Shown: piece after piece, positions 27,371 to 35,934 of the stretch
Layout of the letters: each line of letters begins with the position of its first letter
Numbering within the stretch: the first letter of the stretch is position 1
NCBI GenBank assembly: GCA_016786885.1
Contig: JAEUVO010000022.1
Coordinates: forward strand, 1-64,000
Length of the DNA stretch: 64,000 bases
Direction: 5' to 3'
Origin: Chitinophagaceae bacterium
GTDB lineage: Bacteria; Bacteroidota; Bacteroidia; Chitinophagales; Chitinophagaceae
Notes under the pieces: model-generated
Told to the model about the DNA's origin: nothing
Database searches by the model: none
What the model saw: only the letters and a program-made list of their open reading frames with translations
Translations under genes and position numbers: made by a program

Positions 27371-28252
27371 TTAGTTAACCCTGAAATTAAACTGAACAGT
27401 GATCATGGATTCATGATCAGCTTTATCAAACTTAATGTTCTGCAGGTAACGGATGATGGCTTCTTTATACGCATTGCTGCTATTAGAGGATCCTTTGGCG
27501 ATACTTACGAATTTTCCAATGCCGTCAGGTGATACGTTTACGTTGGCATAAATGGTGGCTTTATCCAGGTCGCCTTCAAAAGAATAGCTGCGTACGATCT
27601 TTCTGTCACCCCTTGTTACTCTGGGCCCGCTACCGCTTCCTGTGCCATTACCATTTCCGCCTCCTACACCGTTTCCATTACCTCCACCCACTCCATTGCC
27701 GGTTCCAACCCCATTGCCATTACCCCTGCCACCAGCCTGGTCGTAATTATCGGCATTATTTCCACCTTTTTGATTACCAGTAATATTCTTGCCGTCCATT
27801 ACAGCCTTGGGCCTTGGTGGAGCCGGTGTTTTTATTTCTTTAGGTTCAGCTTTAGTTATTGAAGTATTTGTAATAGCTGTAGCTTTTGGTTTTGTTACAA
27901 CTGGTTTAGTGATTGCAGGGCTGGAACTTTCATTGTCTTCTTCAATGTTTTTGGAATCTTCATTGGTTCCCGGAGGCATTGGGGCAGCCTGTGCAATACC
28001 CGGATTACCAGCTGCCTGAACAGGGTTTCCGCCACCGCCGCCACCTTCTTCAAGAGGCACAGGGGGGTCAGGAGGCAGGTTTAGCTCCACTTCAATACCA
28101 GGCAATTCCACCACCTTTTCAAAAACAGGAAGTTTCCATTTCAACAGGAACATCAGTAAAATGGCCAAACCGGCAAAACCAGCCGTTATCATAGTGGCTT
28201 TCGAACGGTATTGGGCTTCAAGGGATGCAGACATAGCGTAGGCGTTGTTCAT
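27371..28252 (-). CDS. TonB-like energy-transducer protein with a Gly/Asn-rich linker
   Basis: A 293-residue protein (287 if the start is Met7 at 28234). One N-terminal membrane segment (TMITAGFAGLAILLMFLL) is followed by a Pro-rich region (LPPDPPVPLEEGGGGGG), a low-complexity linker, and a C-terminal region (SFEGDLDKATIYANVNVSPDGI, ending MITVQFNFRVN) that resembles a TonB C-terminal domain. The -7 promoter box ends only 2 bases before ATG 28252, so a transcript would start inside that ATG; this favours 28234 as the real start. ExbB/ExbD-type partners are not in view. Role in energising outer-membrane transport is inference. Confidence 0.72.
   Translation of the reverse strand: MNNAYAMSASLEAQYRSKATMITAGFAGLAILLMFLLKWKLPVFEKVVELPGIEVELNLPPDPPVPLEEGGGGGGNPVQAAGNPGIAQAAPMPPGTNEDSKNIEEDNESSSPAITKPVVTKPKATAITNTSITKAEPKEIKTPAPPRPKAVMDGKNITGNQKGGNNADNYDQAGGRGNGNGVGTGNGVGGGNGNGVGGGNGNGTGSGSGPRVTRGDRKIVRSYSFEGDLDKATIYANVNVSPDGIGKFVSIAKGSSNSSNAYKEAIIRYLQNIKFDKADHESMITVQFNFRVN
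27640..27735 (-). repeat. Gly-Asn-Gly tandem repeat tract in the TonB-like linker
   Basis: The reading frame encodes imperfect repeats of GNGNGVGGGNGN-like units (about 24 bases each), producing a flexible, Gly/Asn-rich linker between the membrane anchor and the C-terminal domain. Such tracts vary in length between strains by slippage. Confidence 0.7.
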
Positions 28253-28253
28253 A

Positions 28254-28261
28254 CAAATTTA
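28254..28261 (-). promoter_or_regulatory. Predicted -7 box for the TonB-like gene
   Basis: Minus strand reads TAAATTTG, matching TAnnTTTG. It ends only 1 base before ATG 28252, and 19 bases before the next in-frame ATG at 28234, which is why 28234 is the more plausible start. Confidence 0.5.
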
Positions 28262-28287
28262 AGCTTTGATTATCAATGAGAGACAGC

Positions 28288-28416
28288 CCTGTTTATACAC
28301 AGGTGTTATTAACGATGCAAACGCTGTGCAACTTGCACGAATGGTGATTTATAAAATGTTAAGATTTTGGGAAGAACAGTCCGGCTTTGTTTAAACTCAG
28401 TCTGCCGGATTTTTTG
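28288..28416 (+). ncRNA. Structured intergenic region, possible small RNA or leader
   Basis: Three inverted repeats occur in order: CCTGT/ACAGG (28288-28303), the perfect GTGCAA-C-TTGCAC (28326-28338), and TCCGGC/GCCGGA (28380-28409) followed by six T, a terminator-like end. The flanking genes diverge, so no plus-strand gene precedes this terminator. An sRNA or an attenuating leader of the 28479 gene is possible. No promoter was identified, so this is tentative. Confidence 0.3.
28380..28415 (+). terminator. Terminator-like hairpin with no plus-strand gene in front
   Basis: TCCGGC pairs with GCCGGA around an 18-base loop, followed by TTTTTT at 28410-28415. It lies 63 bases before the next plus-strand ATG. 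Confidence 0.5.
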
Positions 28417-28478
28417 CTGTGTTTTTAATACTTTCTTCAAATTCGGTAAACTGTATTAAATTTAGTAAAAGCACTGCT

Positions 28479-29954
28479 ATGAGAAAGTCAATATTTTTCT
28501 ACGCTGTGCTCTCTTTATTCCTGCTTGTACCCGCATCAATAACCTGGGCGCAAACTATTTCAACCCAAAAAGGATTAACCACCGCTGTTTTCAATACTCC
28601 TGCTGGTACAGTAAAAGTTTACCTGCCTGATGATATCAGACCGGGAGATGTTATTTCGGGAACAGTGTTAGCCGAACCAATAGGCAAAAATGCAAAACAG
28701 GTTGAAAAAAATCTTTCAGAACTTATTAAGTACACTATAAGTATTGATGGGAATAGAACTTCTGTTCCTTCAAAACCCGGATTGATGAAATGGCTTTTAC
28801 ATTCCGGCGGAAAACTTGTTTCACCGATAGAACTGATAAACGGGAGCGGCACTAAAGTCGGCCAACTTCCTTTTCAACTAAAAAGTTTGGATAAAACTGT
28901 TTCAGCATCATTGCAAAATTGCAGCCACCCTTCTCATGTACTGACGGGTGACCCTGTTACTATTACGGGTCCTTTTGACGGGGATGCTTCCAATACAAAA
29001 TGTTCATTAGGAAGTACACCTGCTGAAGTACTTGCAGAATCGCCACGTCAATGTATTTTTAAATATCCGGCTGATGCTATTGGCTTGCAGACATTAAACA
29101 TAACAGATAATAATAAAAAGAACCTTCAGGCATGCAATCAAAAAATTTCAGGTGTTAGTATGGATATTTCTGCCGGTAAAATGAATTTATCAAAAGGAGA
29201 AAGAACTTACATTGATGTAAAGATTACAGGCCTGCTGGATTTACCGGATACTGCAATTTTGTCTTTGAATAATATGTCGCCGGCAACTGTTACAATGATC
29301 CCGGCAAATACTATTGTCATCCCCTTATCACCCGCAACTGAAAGCTCAGGAATATTTACCCGTAGGTTTGATATACAAAGTATTAAATCAGGTAATTTTT
29401 CAGTGAATATAAATCTTGATCTGCCGGATAATAGCAGTACAGCAAACCTGAGTGATTTAAAGAATGAAAGTGGCTACCAGGGTTCATACGGATATATCGG
29501 AGATCAGCCATGTAACCCGGAGGGTGCAACCACGAGGTGGAGATGGCATAAAACATTTGCCTGTGAGATTGATGAGCGCAAAGTGCTTCCCTGCGGGCAC
29601 AGTAAAGAAGGTAATGATGTGTACGAAAAAATAAAAGAATTACTTGAAGAACTGGAATTGGATAAGGCAACTGATATTGGCGAAAAAATGGCCAAAGCGT
29701 TCTCAACTTCAAAAATGTTTTCTTATTCCATACATGTCATCCGCAAATGGGTGGATTATGATATTGAATACAAATGTGTAAATGGCAAATGGCAATCAAC
29801 CGGTGGTATGTATGTTAAGCATGGAACCGATGACCTGGGTTGGCATTCTGTTAAACAACTTACCCTTGACTGCTGGATGACGTTTGACTCACCAGCCGCT
29901 GAAAAAGAATTCGAAGCTGCATTAGAGCTTGCATTAAGAGGTGCCTGTAAATAA
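28479..29954 (+). CDS. Large secreted protein of unknown function
   Basis: A 491-residue protein that I do not recognise. Residues 1-25 form a signal peptide (FFYAVLSLFLLVPASITWAQ). The N-terminal half is strand-rich with a carbohydrate-binding or Ig-like feel (AGTVKVYLPDDIRPGDVISGTV, DPVTITGPFDGDASNTKC). The C-terminal 140 residues contain four Cys and a helix of charged residues (VYEKIKELLEELELDKATDI), then a Trp-rich part (RWRWHKTFACEID, NGKWQSTGGMYVKHG). The pairs of Cys (ACEI, LPCG, KCVN, DCWM, GACK) suggest disulfides. The start is ATG 28479; the open frame upstream is the leader. It converges with the DMT gene. Confidence 0.75.
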   Translation: MRKSIFFYAVLSLFLLVPASITWAQTISTQKGLTTAVFNTPAGTVKVYLPDDIRPGDVISGTVLAEPIGKNAKQVEKNLSELIKYTISIDGNRTSVPSKPGLMKWLLHSGGKLVSPIELINGSGTKVGQLPFQLKSLDKTVSASLQNCSHPSHVLTGDPVTITGPFDGDASNTKCSLGSTPAEVLAESPRQCIFKYPADAIGLQTLNITDNNKKNLQACNQKISGVSMDISAGKMNLSKGERTYIDVKITGLLDLPDTAILSLNNMSPATVTMIPANTIVIPLSPATESSGIFTRRFDIQSIKSGNFSVNINLDLPDNSSTANLSDLKNESGYQGSYGYIGDQPCNPEGATTRWRWHKTFACEIDERKVLPCGHSKEGNDVYEKIKELLEELELDKATDIGEKMAKAFSTSKMFSYSIHVIRKWVDYDIEYKCVNGKWQSTGGMYVKHGTDDLGWHSVKQLTLDCWMTFDSPAAEKEFEAALELALRGACK

Positions 29955-29958
29955 TGTG

Positions 29959-30867
29959 TTAACTTCTTTTTTGAATATTAGCTATTAATAGCCCAACCAG
30001 CACAAGGGTAAAACTCACCGCATGCACCCATGTTATTTTTTCACCTAATGCCAATACGGCCTCCAAAGTGCTGAAAACTGGAATAAGATTGCCAAACAAT
30101 GCGGCTCTGCCTGCACCAAGGTTTCGGATAGCAATGTTCCATATCCAGAAACAGATTACAGAAGCTCCCAAACCAAGATACAAGATGATAAGCAGGTTAT
30201 TTGCCGTATACGAAACAGGAGCTGTATGCGCTGCTTCTTTCAGGTAAAATGGAAATAGCAGGACTGTTCCCAGCGTAAAAACAATAAAAAGAAAGTTGAC
30301 TGGAGAAATGGAAACTGGCTTTTTTTTGACCATGGTATTATAAACAGCAAAAGCAAGACCTGCCAGCAAAACCCAGGTATCACCACGGGTAAATTTCAGG
30401 TGCAACAGGTTTTGAAAATTTCCTTTTGACAACAGAAACAAAATACCGGCTATACAGGTAGTTATTCCAATCACCTTTGCTCTGCTTATTCCTTCTTTCA
30501 GAAATATCCGGGCAAAGATTACCGACAAAATAGGAGAGGAAGTGGTACCTATCAGGGCCAGGTTTATGGCAGTAGTATATTGTGCGCCGATATACACAAA
30601 TGTATTGAACATTGCTACACCGGTGGTGGCCGCTATTATTAAGTAAAGCCAGGATTTTCGGACTGCCGGCCATTCTTTTTTGAAAGATTGATAAGCAAAA
30701 GGGAAAATGATAATGGTGGCAGTCAGCCAGCGTAAAAAAGCAAGACTTACAGGAGATATCTCATTGTATATCCCTCTTGCTATAATAAAATTCCATGACC
30801 AGATGAATGTTGCCAGTACGGCAAGGCCAATGCCGGTGTAGATATTTTTTCGGGTAGCTTGACTCAT
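29959..30867 (-). CDS. DMT-superfamily (EamA) transporter
   Basis: A 302-residue protein with ten predicted membrane segments in two EamA repeats, e.g. GIGLAVLATFIWSWNFIIARG at the N-terminus and LYLGLGASVICFWIWNIAIRNLGAGRAALFGNLIPVFSTLEAVLALGEK in the second half. Such proteins export amino acids or other metabolites, or act as nucleotide-sugar carriers. Its start lies 6 bases after the radical SAM stop, so they are co-transcribed. Cargo unknown. Confidence 0.9.
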   Translation of the reverse strand: MSQATRKNIYTGIGLAVLATFIWSWNFIIARGIYNEISPVSLAFLRWLTATIIIFPFAYQSFKKEWPAVRKSWLYLIIAATTGVAMFNTFVYIGAQYTTAINLALIGTTSSPILSVIFARIFLKEGISRAKVIGITTCIAGILFLLSKGNFQNLLHLKFTRGDTWVLLAGLAFAVYNTMVKKKPVSISPVNFLFIVFTLGTVLLFPFYLKEAAHTAPVSYTANNLLIILYLGLGASVICFWIWNIAIRNLGAGRAALFGNLIPVFSTLEAVLALGEKITWVHAVSFTLVLVGLLIANIQKRS

Positions 30868-30873
30868 TAAATC

Positions 30874-32175
30874 TTAGTAGTGTGCAAAATCCAGTTCAAA
30901 CTTTCCTTTGATACGTTCCATGGGAGGATTAAAGTAGCCGTATTTCAGATCGGGAAATTCTTCCCGGATCAGATCCTGTAGTTGTTTGACCCCAATACAC
31001 TCACCAGTATCTGTCACGCCAATCTTGCCAAGATACCAGTCGGGATCAATGTTGAAATTGCGCCACTGAATCATCTTTAACCCGGTTTCTTTTATAAACT
31101 TTCTCAACGCTTCATATTCTGCAACTGAATCGGTCATTCCCGGAAAAACGAAATAGTTGATGGATGTCCAGCCGCCGAATGAGTTAACGACTTTCAGGCT
31201 TTCAACAATATCATCAAAGCCGTAATTGTTTGGACGATAATAAGGAGTGTAAATTTCTCTCCTGGCCGAGTTGGTACTTACACGTATAGAATCAAGCCCG
31301 GCTTCGCAGAGAGCTTTCACGGCATCCGGCCTGGATCCATTTGTATTAATATTGATACTTCCTTTTTTTGTGTGTTTCCTGATCTCAATAATTGCATCAC
31401 GAATGGTTTCCCACATCAGCAAAGGTTCGCCTTCGCAACCTTGCCCGAAACTGATGATAGGATAGGGTGCTGTTTCCAGGTGAGGAACAGTGAACTCAAT
31501 AATCTCTTCCGGGGTAGGCTTAAAGGTCAACCTGTCTTGCGTAGAAACGATAGGCTCCTCATCCGGCTGGAGTGAGATGCAACCCACACAATTGGCATTG
31601 CAGGCAGGAGAGGCAGGTACGGGGCATTCCCATCTGCCCAATGCAAAATTTCTGGCAGCAGGGCAACTGTAAGTCAATGCACAATTATTCATCAGGTGCG
31701 CCACTAACCTGTTTTGCGGATAATGTTTGAGTAATTCTTTGGCCCCGGCTTCTACTTTTTTTGCATCATACCCGGCACATTCCTGCCTGATATCCGGTTC
31801 AATGCGGATAGCAGGCACATAGAATTTATCATTAAACCATCCTGCAGCAGTATAACAAAATAAGGGAAGGATAGGAGCATCGGGTGTTGTTTCATAGGCA
31901 GCTAAATAAAAACCAGTGTGTGCCGGTGGAATAAATGCGGCAACAGCCCAGCCTTTTTCACAAAGCCGCATATCGCCGGTTTCAACGTCGATACCGATGC
32001 CTTTTCTGCCGGGTAATTCATACAAAGATCCGCCATCGGGTAATTCCATCCATTCATCTTCGGGAACCGGCACTGCATCCCAACCCGTGCGGCCGGTTAC
32101 ATATAATGAAGTGTCTTCAAAAATATTTCCTTTACCATCAGAGTAAAGTATATATGGGGATTGCGATAAACTCAT
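30874..32175 (-). CDS. Radical SAM protein with an N-terminal extension
   Basis: A 433-residue protein. The [4Fe-4S] cluster motif is C-x3-C-x2-C at residues 192, 196 and 199 (CNANCVGC), preceded by other Cys (TYSCPAAR, WECPVPA). Following motifs include FGQGCEGEPLL (a GGE-like SAM segment), GSININTNGSRPDAV, and DSIRVSTNSARREIYTPYYRP. About 185 residues precede the cluster, an unusually long N-terminal domain. Members of this family modify or degrade small molecules, but the substrate here is unknown. It overlaps the membrane-protein gene by 4 bases (ATGA) and is followed closely by the transporter. Confidence 0.85.
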   Translation of the reverse strand: MSLSQSPYILYSDGKGNIFEDTSLYVTGRTGWDAVPVPEDEWMELPDGGSLYELPGRKGIGIDVETGDMRLCEKGWAVAAFIPPAHTGFYLAAYETTPDAPILPLFCYTAAGWFNDKFYVPAIRIEPDIRQECAGYDAKKVEAGAKELLKHYPQNRLVAHLMNNCALTYSCPAARNFALGRWECPVPASPACNANCVGCISLQPDEEPIVSTQDRLTFKPTPEEIIEFTVPHLETAPYPIISFGQGCEGEPLLMWETIRDAIIEIRKHTKKGSININTNGSRPDAVKALCEAGLDSIRVSTNSARREIYTPYYRPNNYGFDDIVESLKVVNSFGGWTSINYFVFPGMTDSVAEYEALRKFIKETGLKMIQWRNFNIDPDWYLGKIGVTDTGECIGVKQLQDLIREEFPDLKYGYFNPPMERIKGKFELDFAHY

Positions 32176-32732
32176 TTCTTTAAATGCTGCCTGCAAAACT
32201 CGTTAAATTCCTGCTCATTTACAGGACTGTTTTCATCTATGGCTTGCTGAATGAGCTTGTTGTTTTTGAAGTCAATTGTCAACAGGCCATCTTTCAGAAC
32301 CAGGTTATTCAACTCTGCCCACTTAAAACTTTTTACTGGGAAAGAAGGGAAGCGAATTTGATCCTCGCTTATATAAACCCGAAATTCTCTTTTGGAAATG
32401 AAATAAAGTATGCTAAGCAAAAGGGATATAATTCCAGGAATGTAATAATTGAATCTAAAAATCCATATCACTGGCAGGTATGCCAGGCAAGCCCTGATGG
32501 CACTGAAATTGCTTTTTTTCTTTCGGAAAAGAATTTCGAACAGGAAAAAAATAATAGCTAGGGCAACCCCGAAGCCAGCCCATTTACGGTCTTCATAGTT
32601 GGCTGATAAAATGAGAATGATAATCAGTATTATCAGATGAATACTGATTAATAACCATCCCAGCAGGTCGTAGGTTTTTGATTTTGTATTAGGGATAGTA
32701 AGTATATAATCTGCTGTTCGGGGCGATGCCAT
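32172..32732 (-). CDS. Membrane protein with a PH-like C-terminal region, unknown function
   Basis: A 186-residue protein. Hydrophobic segments occur at about 22-43, 51-68, 82-95 and 97-112. The last 75 residues are soluble and strand-rich (FRVYISEDQIRFPSFPVKSF, then NLVLKDGLLTIDFKNNKL), a pattern like a bacterial PH domain, ending in a charged helix. I cannot assign a function. It is the first gene of the three-gene set with the radical SAM protein and DMT transporter, overlapping the former by 4 bases. Confidence 0.7.
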   Translation of the reverse strand: MASPRTADYILTIPNTKSKTYDLLGWLLISIHLIILIIILILSANYEDRKWAGFGVALAIIFFLFEILFRKKKSNFSAIRACLAYLPVIWIFRFNYYIPGIISLLLSILYFISKREFRVYISEDQIRFPSFPVKSFKWAELNNLVLKDGLLTIDFKNNKLIQQAIDENSPVNEQEFNEFCRQHLKK

Positions 32733-32742
32733 CAGGAAGAGG

Positions 32743-33786
32743 TTAGCTATGAGATGTTACTAAAAGATTGCACAGCTTAAACAGTACTCTTGCTCCCACA
32801 TTGGCATTCCAGTCAGAATCACTTACACCAACTTCGCTCAGGTCAAAGCCTACTATTTTACGACCACTTTCCAGTACTTTTTTGAAAATGAAGAATATTT
32901 CTTCTAACTCGAAGCCGCCGGGTACAGGTGTACCGGTGTGGGGGCAAAGTTTTCTATCTAGCCCGTCTATGTCGAAGCTTATATACACCTGCTGAGGTAG
33001 TTTACTTACGATATCTTCTGTCAATGATTTCCATGACTCGCCTTCAAATTGTCTTTTCTTTATCTCCCTGTCAAAATAAGTGATGACCTTATAATTGCTG
33101 TTTTTAATATAATCCCACTCTACCTGGCTATAATCTCTTATCCCCACCTGTACCAGTCTTTGCAGTTCCGGTATTTCTTTCAACGCATTGAACATGATAC
33201 TGGCATGAGAATGTTTAAAACCCTCGTAGGTATCACGAAGATCACAATGTGCATCGATCTGGAGAATGCCGAAATCTCCGTATTTCTCACCAATAGCTTT
33301 CATGTAACCTAAAGGAGCACTATGATCGCCGCCTAAAACGGCTACCAGTTTATCTTTTTCAAGCAACACTTTTGTTTGTTCATGCATCCATTCTGCAAGG
33401 AATATACCGCCTTCGTTTACTTCTCTCAGCGTTTTGCACATGAACTGGTTGGCATTTACATCTTCTCCTTTTGAGATATAATCAATATAGAGTTCAGCTT
33501 CTTTTCTCAGGTAGTCGCTCTTCATCAGGATCTTTCTGTCAGTATGCCGCATAAAAAATCCTTCTTTCCATGCATCAGGCATTTCAGGATCAAACAGGTC
33601 CACCTGGTAACTGGCTTTAAGAATTGATTCTGGTGCTCTTGCAGTGCCAGCACCATAGCTCACTGTTACTTCCCAGGGAACAGGGATAATAACCAGTTTG
33701 GCGTTATCTTCTGTAGTGGGTAATCCAAAAATATTGTTATTCGGATTGCTTACGCTGTTAGGGTCATAAGTGGAAAGGTCAACCAT
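32743..33786 (-). CDS. Arginase/agmatinase-family ureohydrolase
   Basis: A 347-residue protein with the manganese-site motifs of the family: GGDHSAPLGYMK near 132, then ILQIDAHCDLRDTYEGF (DAHxDxR) near 155-171, and SFDIDGLDRKLCPHTGTPVPGGFE (SxDxDxxDP-like) near 260-283. The length is that of agmatinases and formimidoylglutamases. It would hydrolyse agmatine, arginine or a similar guanidino compound to urea. The exact substrate needs assay. Ten bases separate it from the membrane-protein gene. Confidence 0.88.
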   Translation of the reverse strand: MVDLSTYDPNSVSNPNNNIFGLPTTEDNAKLVIIPVPWEVTVSYGAGTARAPESILKASYQVDLFDPEMPDAWKEGFFMRHTDRKILMKSDYLRKEAELYIDYISKGEDVNANQFMCKTLREVNEGGIFLAEWMHEQTKVLLEKDKLVAVLGGDHSAPLGYMKAIGEKYGDFGILQIDAHCDLRDTYEGFKHSHASIMFNALKEIPELQRLVQVGIRDYSQVEWDYIKNSNYKVITYFDREIKKRQFEGESWKSLTEDIVSKLPQQVYISFDIDGLDRKLCPHTGTPVPGGFELEEIFFIFKKVLESGRKIVGFDLSEVGVSDSDWNANVGARVLFKLCNLLVTSHS

Positions 33787-33859
33787 ATATCTGTTATTGA
33801 AAAACGGTGCAAGTTACATGGGTTTTGTCTTGTGGCAAAAAGAAATGAAAGCAAACAAA

Positions 33860-33883
33860 AAGGGAGCTGCAAGCAACTCCCTT
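33860..33883 (-). terminator. Rho-independent terminator of the desaturase gene
   Basis: AAGGGAG and CTCCCTT form the outer stem and TGC/GCA the inner one around an AA loop, with a C/A mismatch between them. On the minus strand it is followed by TTTTTGTTT, 20 bases after the desaturase stop. Confidence 0.85.
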
Positions 33884-33903
33884 CTCCAATTTTTTCATTG
33901 CGG

Positions 33904-34971
33904 TTATTTGCGGCTGAGATTTCTCAAGTGAGATACATGGGAGGCCAAAGCCAATCTCATTTTAGGATACTCAATATAAGTAATACCAAAATCTTCGCAT
34001 GCCTTTTTGATGATCTTGCTGATAGCAGGATAGTGAACATGTGATACTTTAGGGAATAAATGGTGTTCAACCTGGAAATTCAACCCTCCGACTAACCAGG
34101 ATATTACTTTATTTCGGGTCGCAAAATTGGCTGTTGTTTTCAATTGGTGGATTGCCCACTCATCTTCCATTTTGTTACTTTCCACATCCGGATGAGGGAA
34201 ATGCGTATGTTCAACAGTATGTGCCAGTTGGAATACAATACTCAATACGAACCCTGCAAACAGGCCGAATACCAGGAAGCCAATCAGCCAAGGAGTAAAA
34301 CCTACTGCATAAATAGGCAGGGCAACAAAAAGGAATGCATGTAACAATTTAAAACCCCAGAAAGAAATATGGTCACCAACTGACATTGGCTTTAAGGGGA
34401 CAGATCCGATTCTTTTCAAAAAATATTTTTTATAGTCAGTTACAAAGACCCACCAGATATAAAGTAAAGAGTAGGCGGCCCAGAAGTACCAGTGCTGGAA
34501 ACGGTGTATCTTATAATACTTCTGTGTGTCGCAGAGACGGAGTAGTGGTTTGGCCTCAATATCATCATCCAGCCCTTCAATGTTTGTATATGTGTGGTGA
34601 ATGATATTATGTTTCGTCTTCCACATAAAGTTATTGGCGCCTAAAAAATTAAGAGACAGGCCGGCCATAGTGTTTACCCATTTGTATTTGCTAAAACTTC
34701 CATGCATGCCATCATGCATGACATTAAAGCCAATCGCTGCAGTTAATCCGCCTAACACCACACATTCTGTCAACGCAAGCCATGTGGCGGGTGTAAAAAA
34801 TATCAGGTGTATATATACTGCCAGGTAAGCAACAACAAGGAAGATAGCTTTGAAATACAATTGAAAGTTTCCTGTGGGAGCTTTGCCGGCGTCTTTGAAA
34901 TAATCGCTGATCCTTTTCTTTAATTCAGCATGAAAAGATTGTGCTGTTCCGGAGAATTTTGGGAATGTCAT
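33904..34971 (-). CDS. Membrane fatty-acid desaturase (front-end type, no cytochrome b5 domain)
   Basis: A 355-residue integral membrane diiron protein. Three His boxes are visible: HDGMHGS near 88, HNIIHHTYTN near 123, and QVEHHLFP near 295. The last, with Q in place of the first His, is the mark of delta-5/6 front-end desaturases. Several hydrophobic segments surround the boxes. It would introduce a cis double bond into acyl chains; regioselectivity is not readable. Start ATG 34971 fits; the frame is open upstream, over the promoter. Confidence 0.92.
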   Translation of the reverse strand: MTFPKFSGTAQSFHAELKKRISDYFKDAGKAPTGNFQLYFKAIFLVVAYLAVYIHLIFFTPATWLALTECVVLGGLTAAIGFNVMHDGMHGSFSKYKWVNTMAGLSLNFLGANNFMWKTKHNIIHHTYTNIEGLDDDIEAKPLLRLCDTQKYYKIHRFQHWYFWAAYSLLYIWWVFVTDYKKYFLKRIGSVPLKPMSVGDHISFWGFKLLHAFLFVALPIYAVGFTPWLIGFLVFGLFAGFVLSIVFQLAHTVEHTHFPHPDVESNKMEDEWAIHQLKTTANFATRNKVISWLVGGLNFQVEHHLFPKVSHVHYPAISKIIKKACEDFGITYIEYPKMRLALASHVSHLRNLSRK

Positions 34972-34995
34972 TTTAATACTGTAATTACTGATTGA

Positions 34996-35029
34996 CAAAG
35001 GTAGTCTTAAACTGCCACATTGTGTCAAA
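34996..35029 (-). promoter_or_regulatory. Predicted promoter of the desaturase gene
   Basis: On the minus strand TTTG at 35026-35029 is followed after 22 bases by TACCTTTG (34996-35003), a good -33/-7 pair, with the ATG 24 bases further on. Confidence 0.6.
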
Positions 35030-35104
35030 AATAAGTCAATCGTTTGATATGAATCAACGACTGTTTGTTTAACGTTTTATTGGGATGTTCAGTCAAACAA
35101 TGAC

Positions 35105-35842
35105 TCAAGTTTCATTTTGTATCAGTGCATCAAGGTTTCGGATGCCAATTTTTTTCTCGCTGATGAAACCTTCAGCATACTTTACACCGATACGTTTGCC
35201 AAACATTCTTGCTCTTGCAATAACACTTTCAAGAAAATCGGGTGTGGAAATATAGGTTTGAGGACCCTCGTTGCTGTTTTCGCCTGTATGAAATTGTGTG
35301 GAATATGCCTCAATAGCTTTCATACGCTGATCAAACACATCACTGATGTCGATCAGCAGATCAGGCTCATGATACCAATCCTGAATATAGTGCAGTACGT
35401 AGGAGGGGCGCCACCGTTCCTGCTTTTCCTGTTTTTCATCTATAGTCTCTATCTTAGAAAGACCTGCCAGGAAACAGCTGTCGGCAATGAGTTTTCCTGC
35501 TCTGCCATGATCAGGATGCCTGTCATGCAGCACATTTCCAATGACAATATCAGGCTGGTACTTACGTATAGCTGCAATCAGTTTTAATTGATGTTCTTCA
35601 TCATTCTTAAAGAAACCATCTCTCATTTTCAGGTTCTCTCTTGCAAGTACACCTATTATCATGGCTGCATTGGCAGCTTCCTGGTAGCGGGTCTCGATAG
35701 TCCCTCTTGTCCCCAGTTCACCTTGTGTCAGGTCAACGATCACAACTTTTTTCCCTTTTTTAGTTTCGTTGATCAATGTGCCCGAGCATCCCAGTTCCAC
35801 ATCATCAGGATGAACACCTATGGCAAGAATATCTGCTTTCAT
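35105..35842 (-). CDS. bshB1: Bacillithiol biosynthesis deacetylase BshB1
   Basis: A 245-residue zinc-dependent LmbE/PIG-L-family deacetylase. The N-terminal metal motif is HPDD at 12-15 (AIGVHPDDVELGCSGT); the second is HPDH near 115 (HDRHPDHGRAGKL). DLTQGELGTRGT is the typical second segment of this family. It removes acetyl from GlcNAc-malate, the second step of bacillithiol synthesis. Together with bshC (4684) it shows that the organism makes bacillithiol, but the genes are 30 kb apart here. bshA is not in the window. Confidence 0.93.
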   Translation of the reverse strand: MKADILAIGVHPDDVELGCSGTLINETKKGKKVVIVDLTQGELGTRGTIETRYQEAANAAMIIGVLARENLKMRDGFFKNDEEHQLKLIAAIRKYQPDIVIGNVLHDRHPDHGRAGKLIADSCFLAGLSKIETIDEKQEKQERWRPSYVLHYIQDWYHEPDLLIDISDVFDQRMKAIEAYSTQFHTGENSNEGPQTYISTPDFLESVIARARMFGKRIGVKYAEGFISEKKIGIRNLDALIQNET

Positions 35843-35869
35843 ATTGAAGTGAAAATATTAAAATAAGTG

Positions 35870-35877
35870 CAAATGTA
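35870..35877 (-). promoter_or_regulatory. Predicted -7 box of bshB1
   Basis: Minus strand reads TACATTTG, a match to TAnnTTTG, 27 bases upstream of the bshB1 ATG. No clear -33 element. Confidence 0.4.
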
Positions 35878-35934
35878 TTTTGTTACAGTGAGACGGGTGG
35901 ATCAGAAAATACGAGGAAATTGACAACATAATAA

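Noticed and set aside
28281..28345. CRISPR-like or tandem repeat in the hairpin-rich intergenic region
   Set aside because: The repeats are inverted, not direct, and there are no spacers of equal length.
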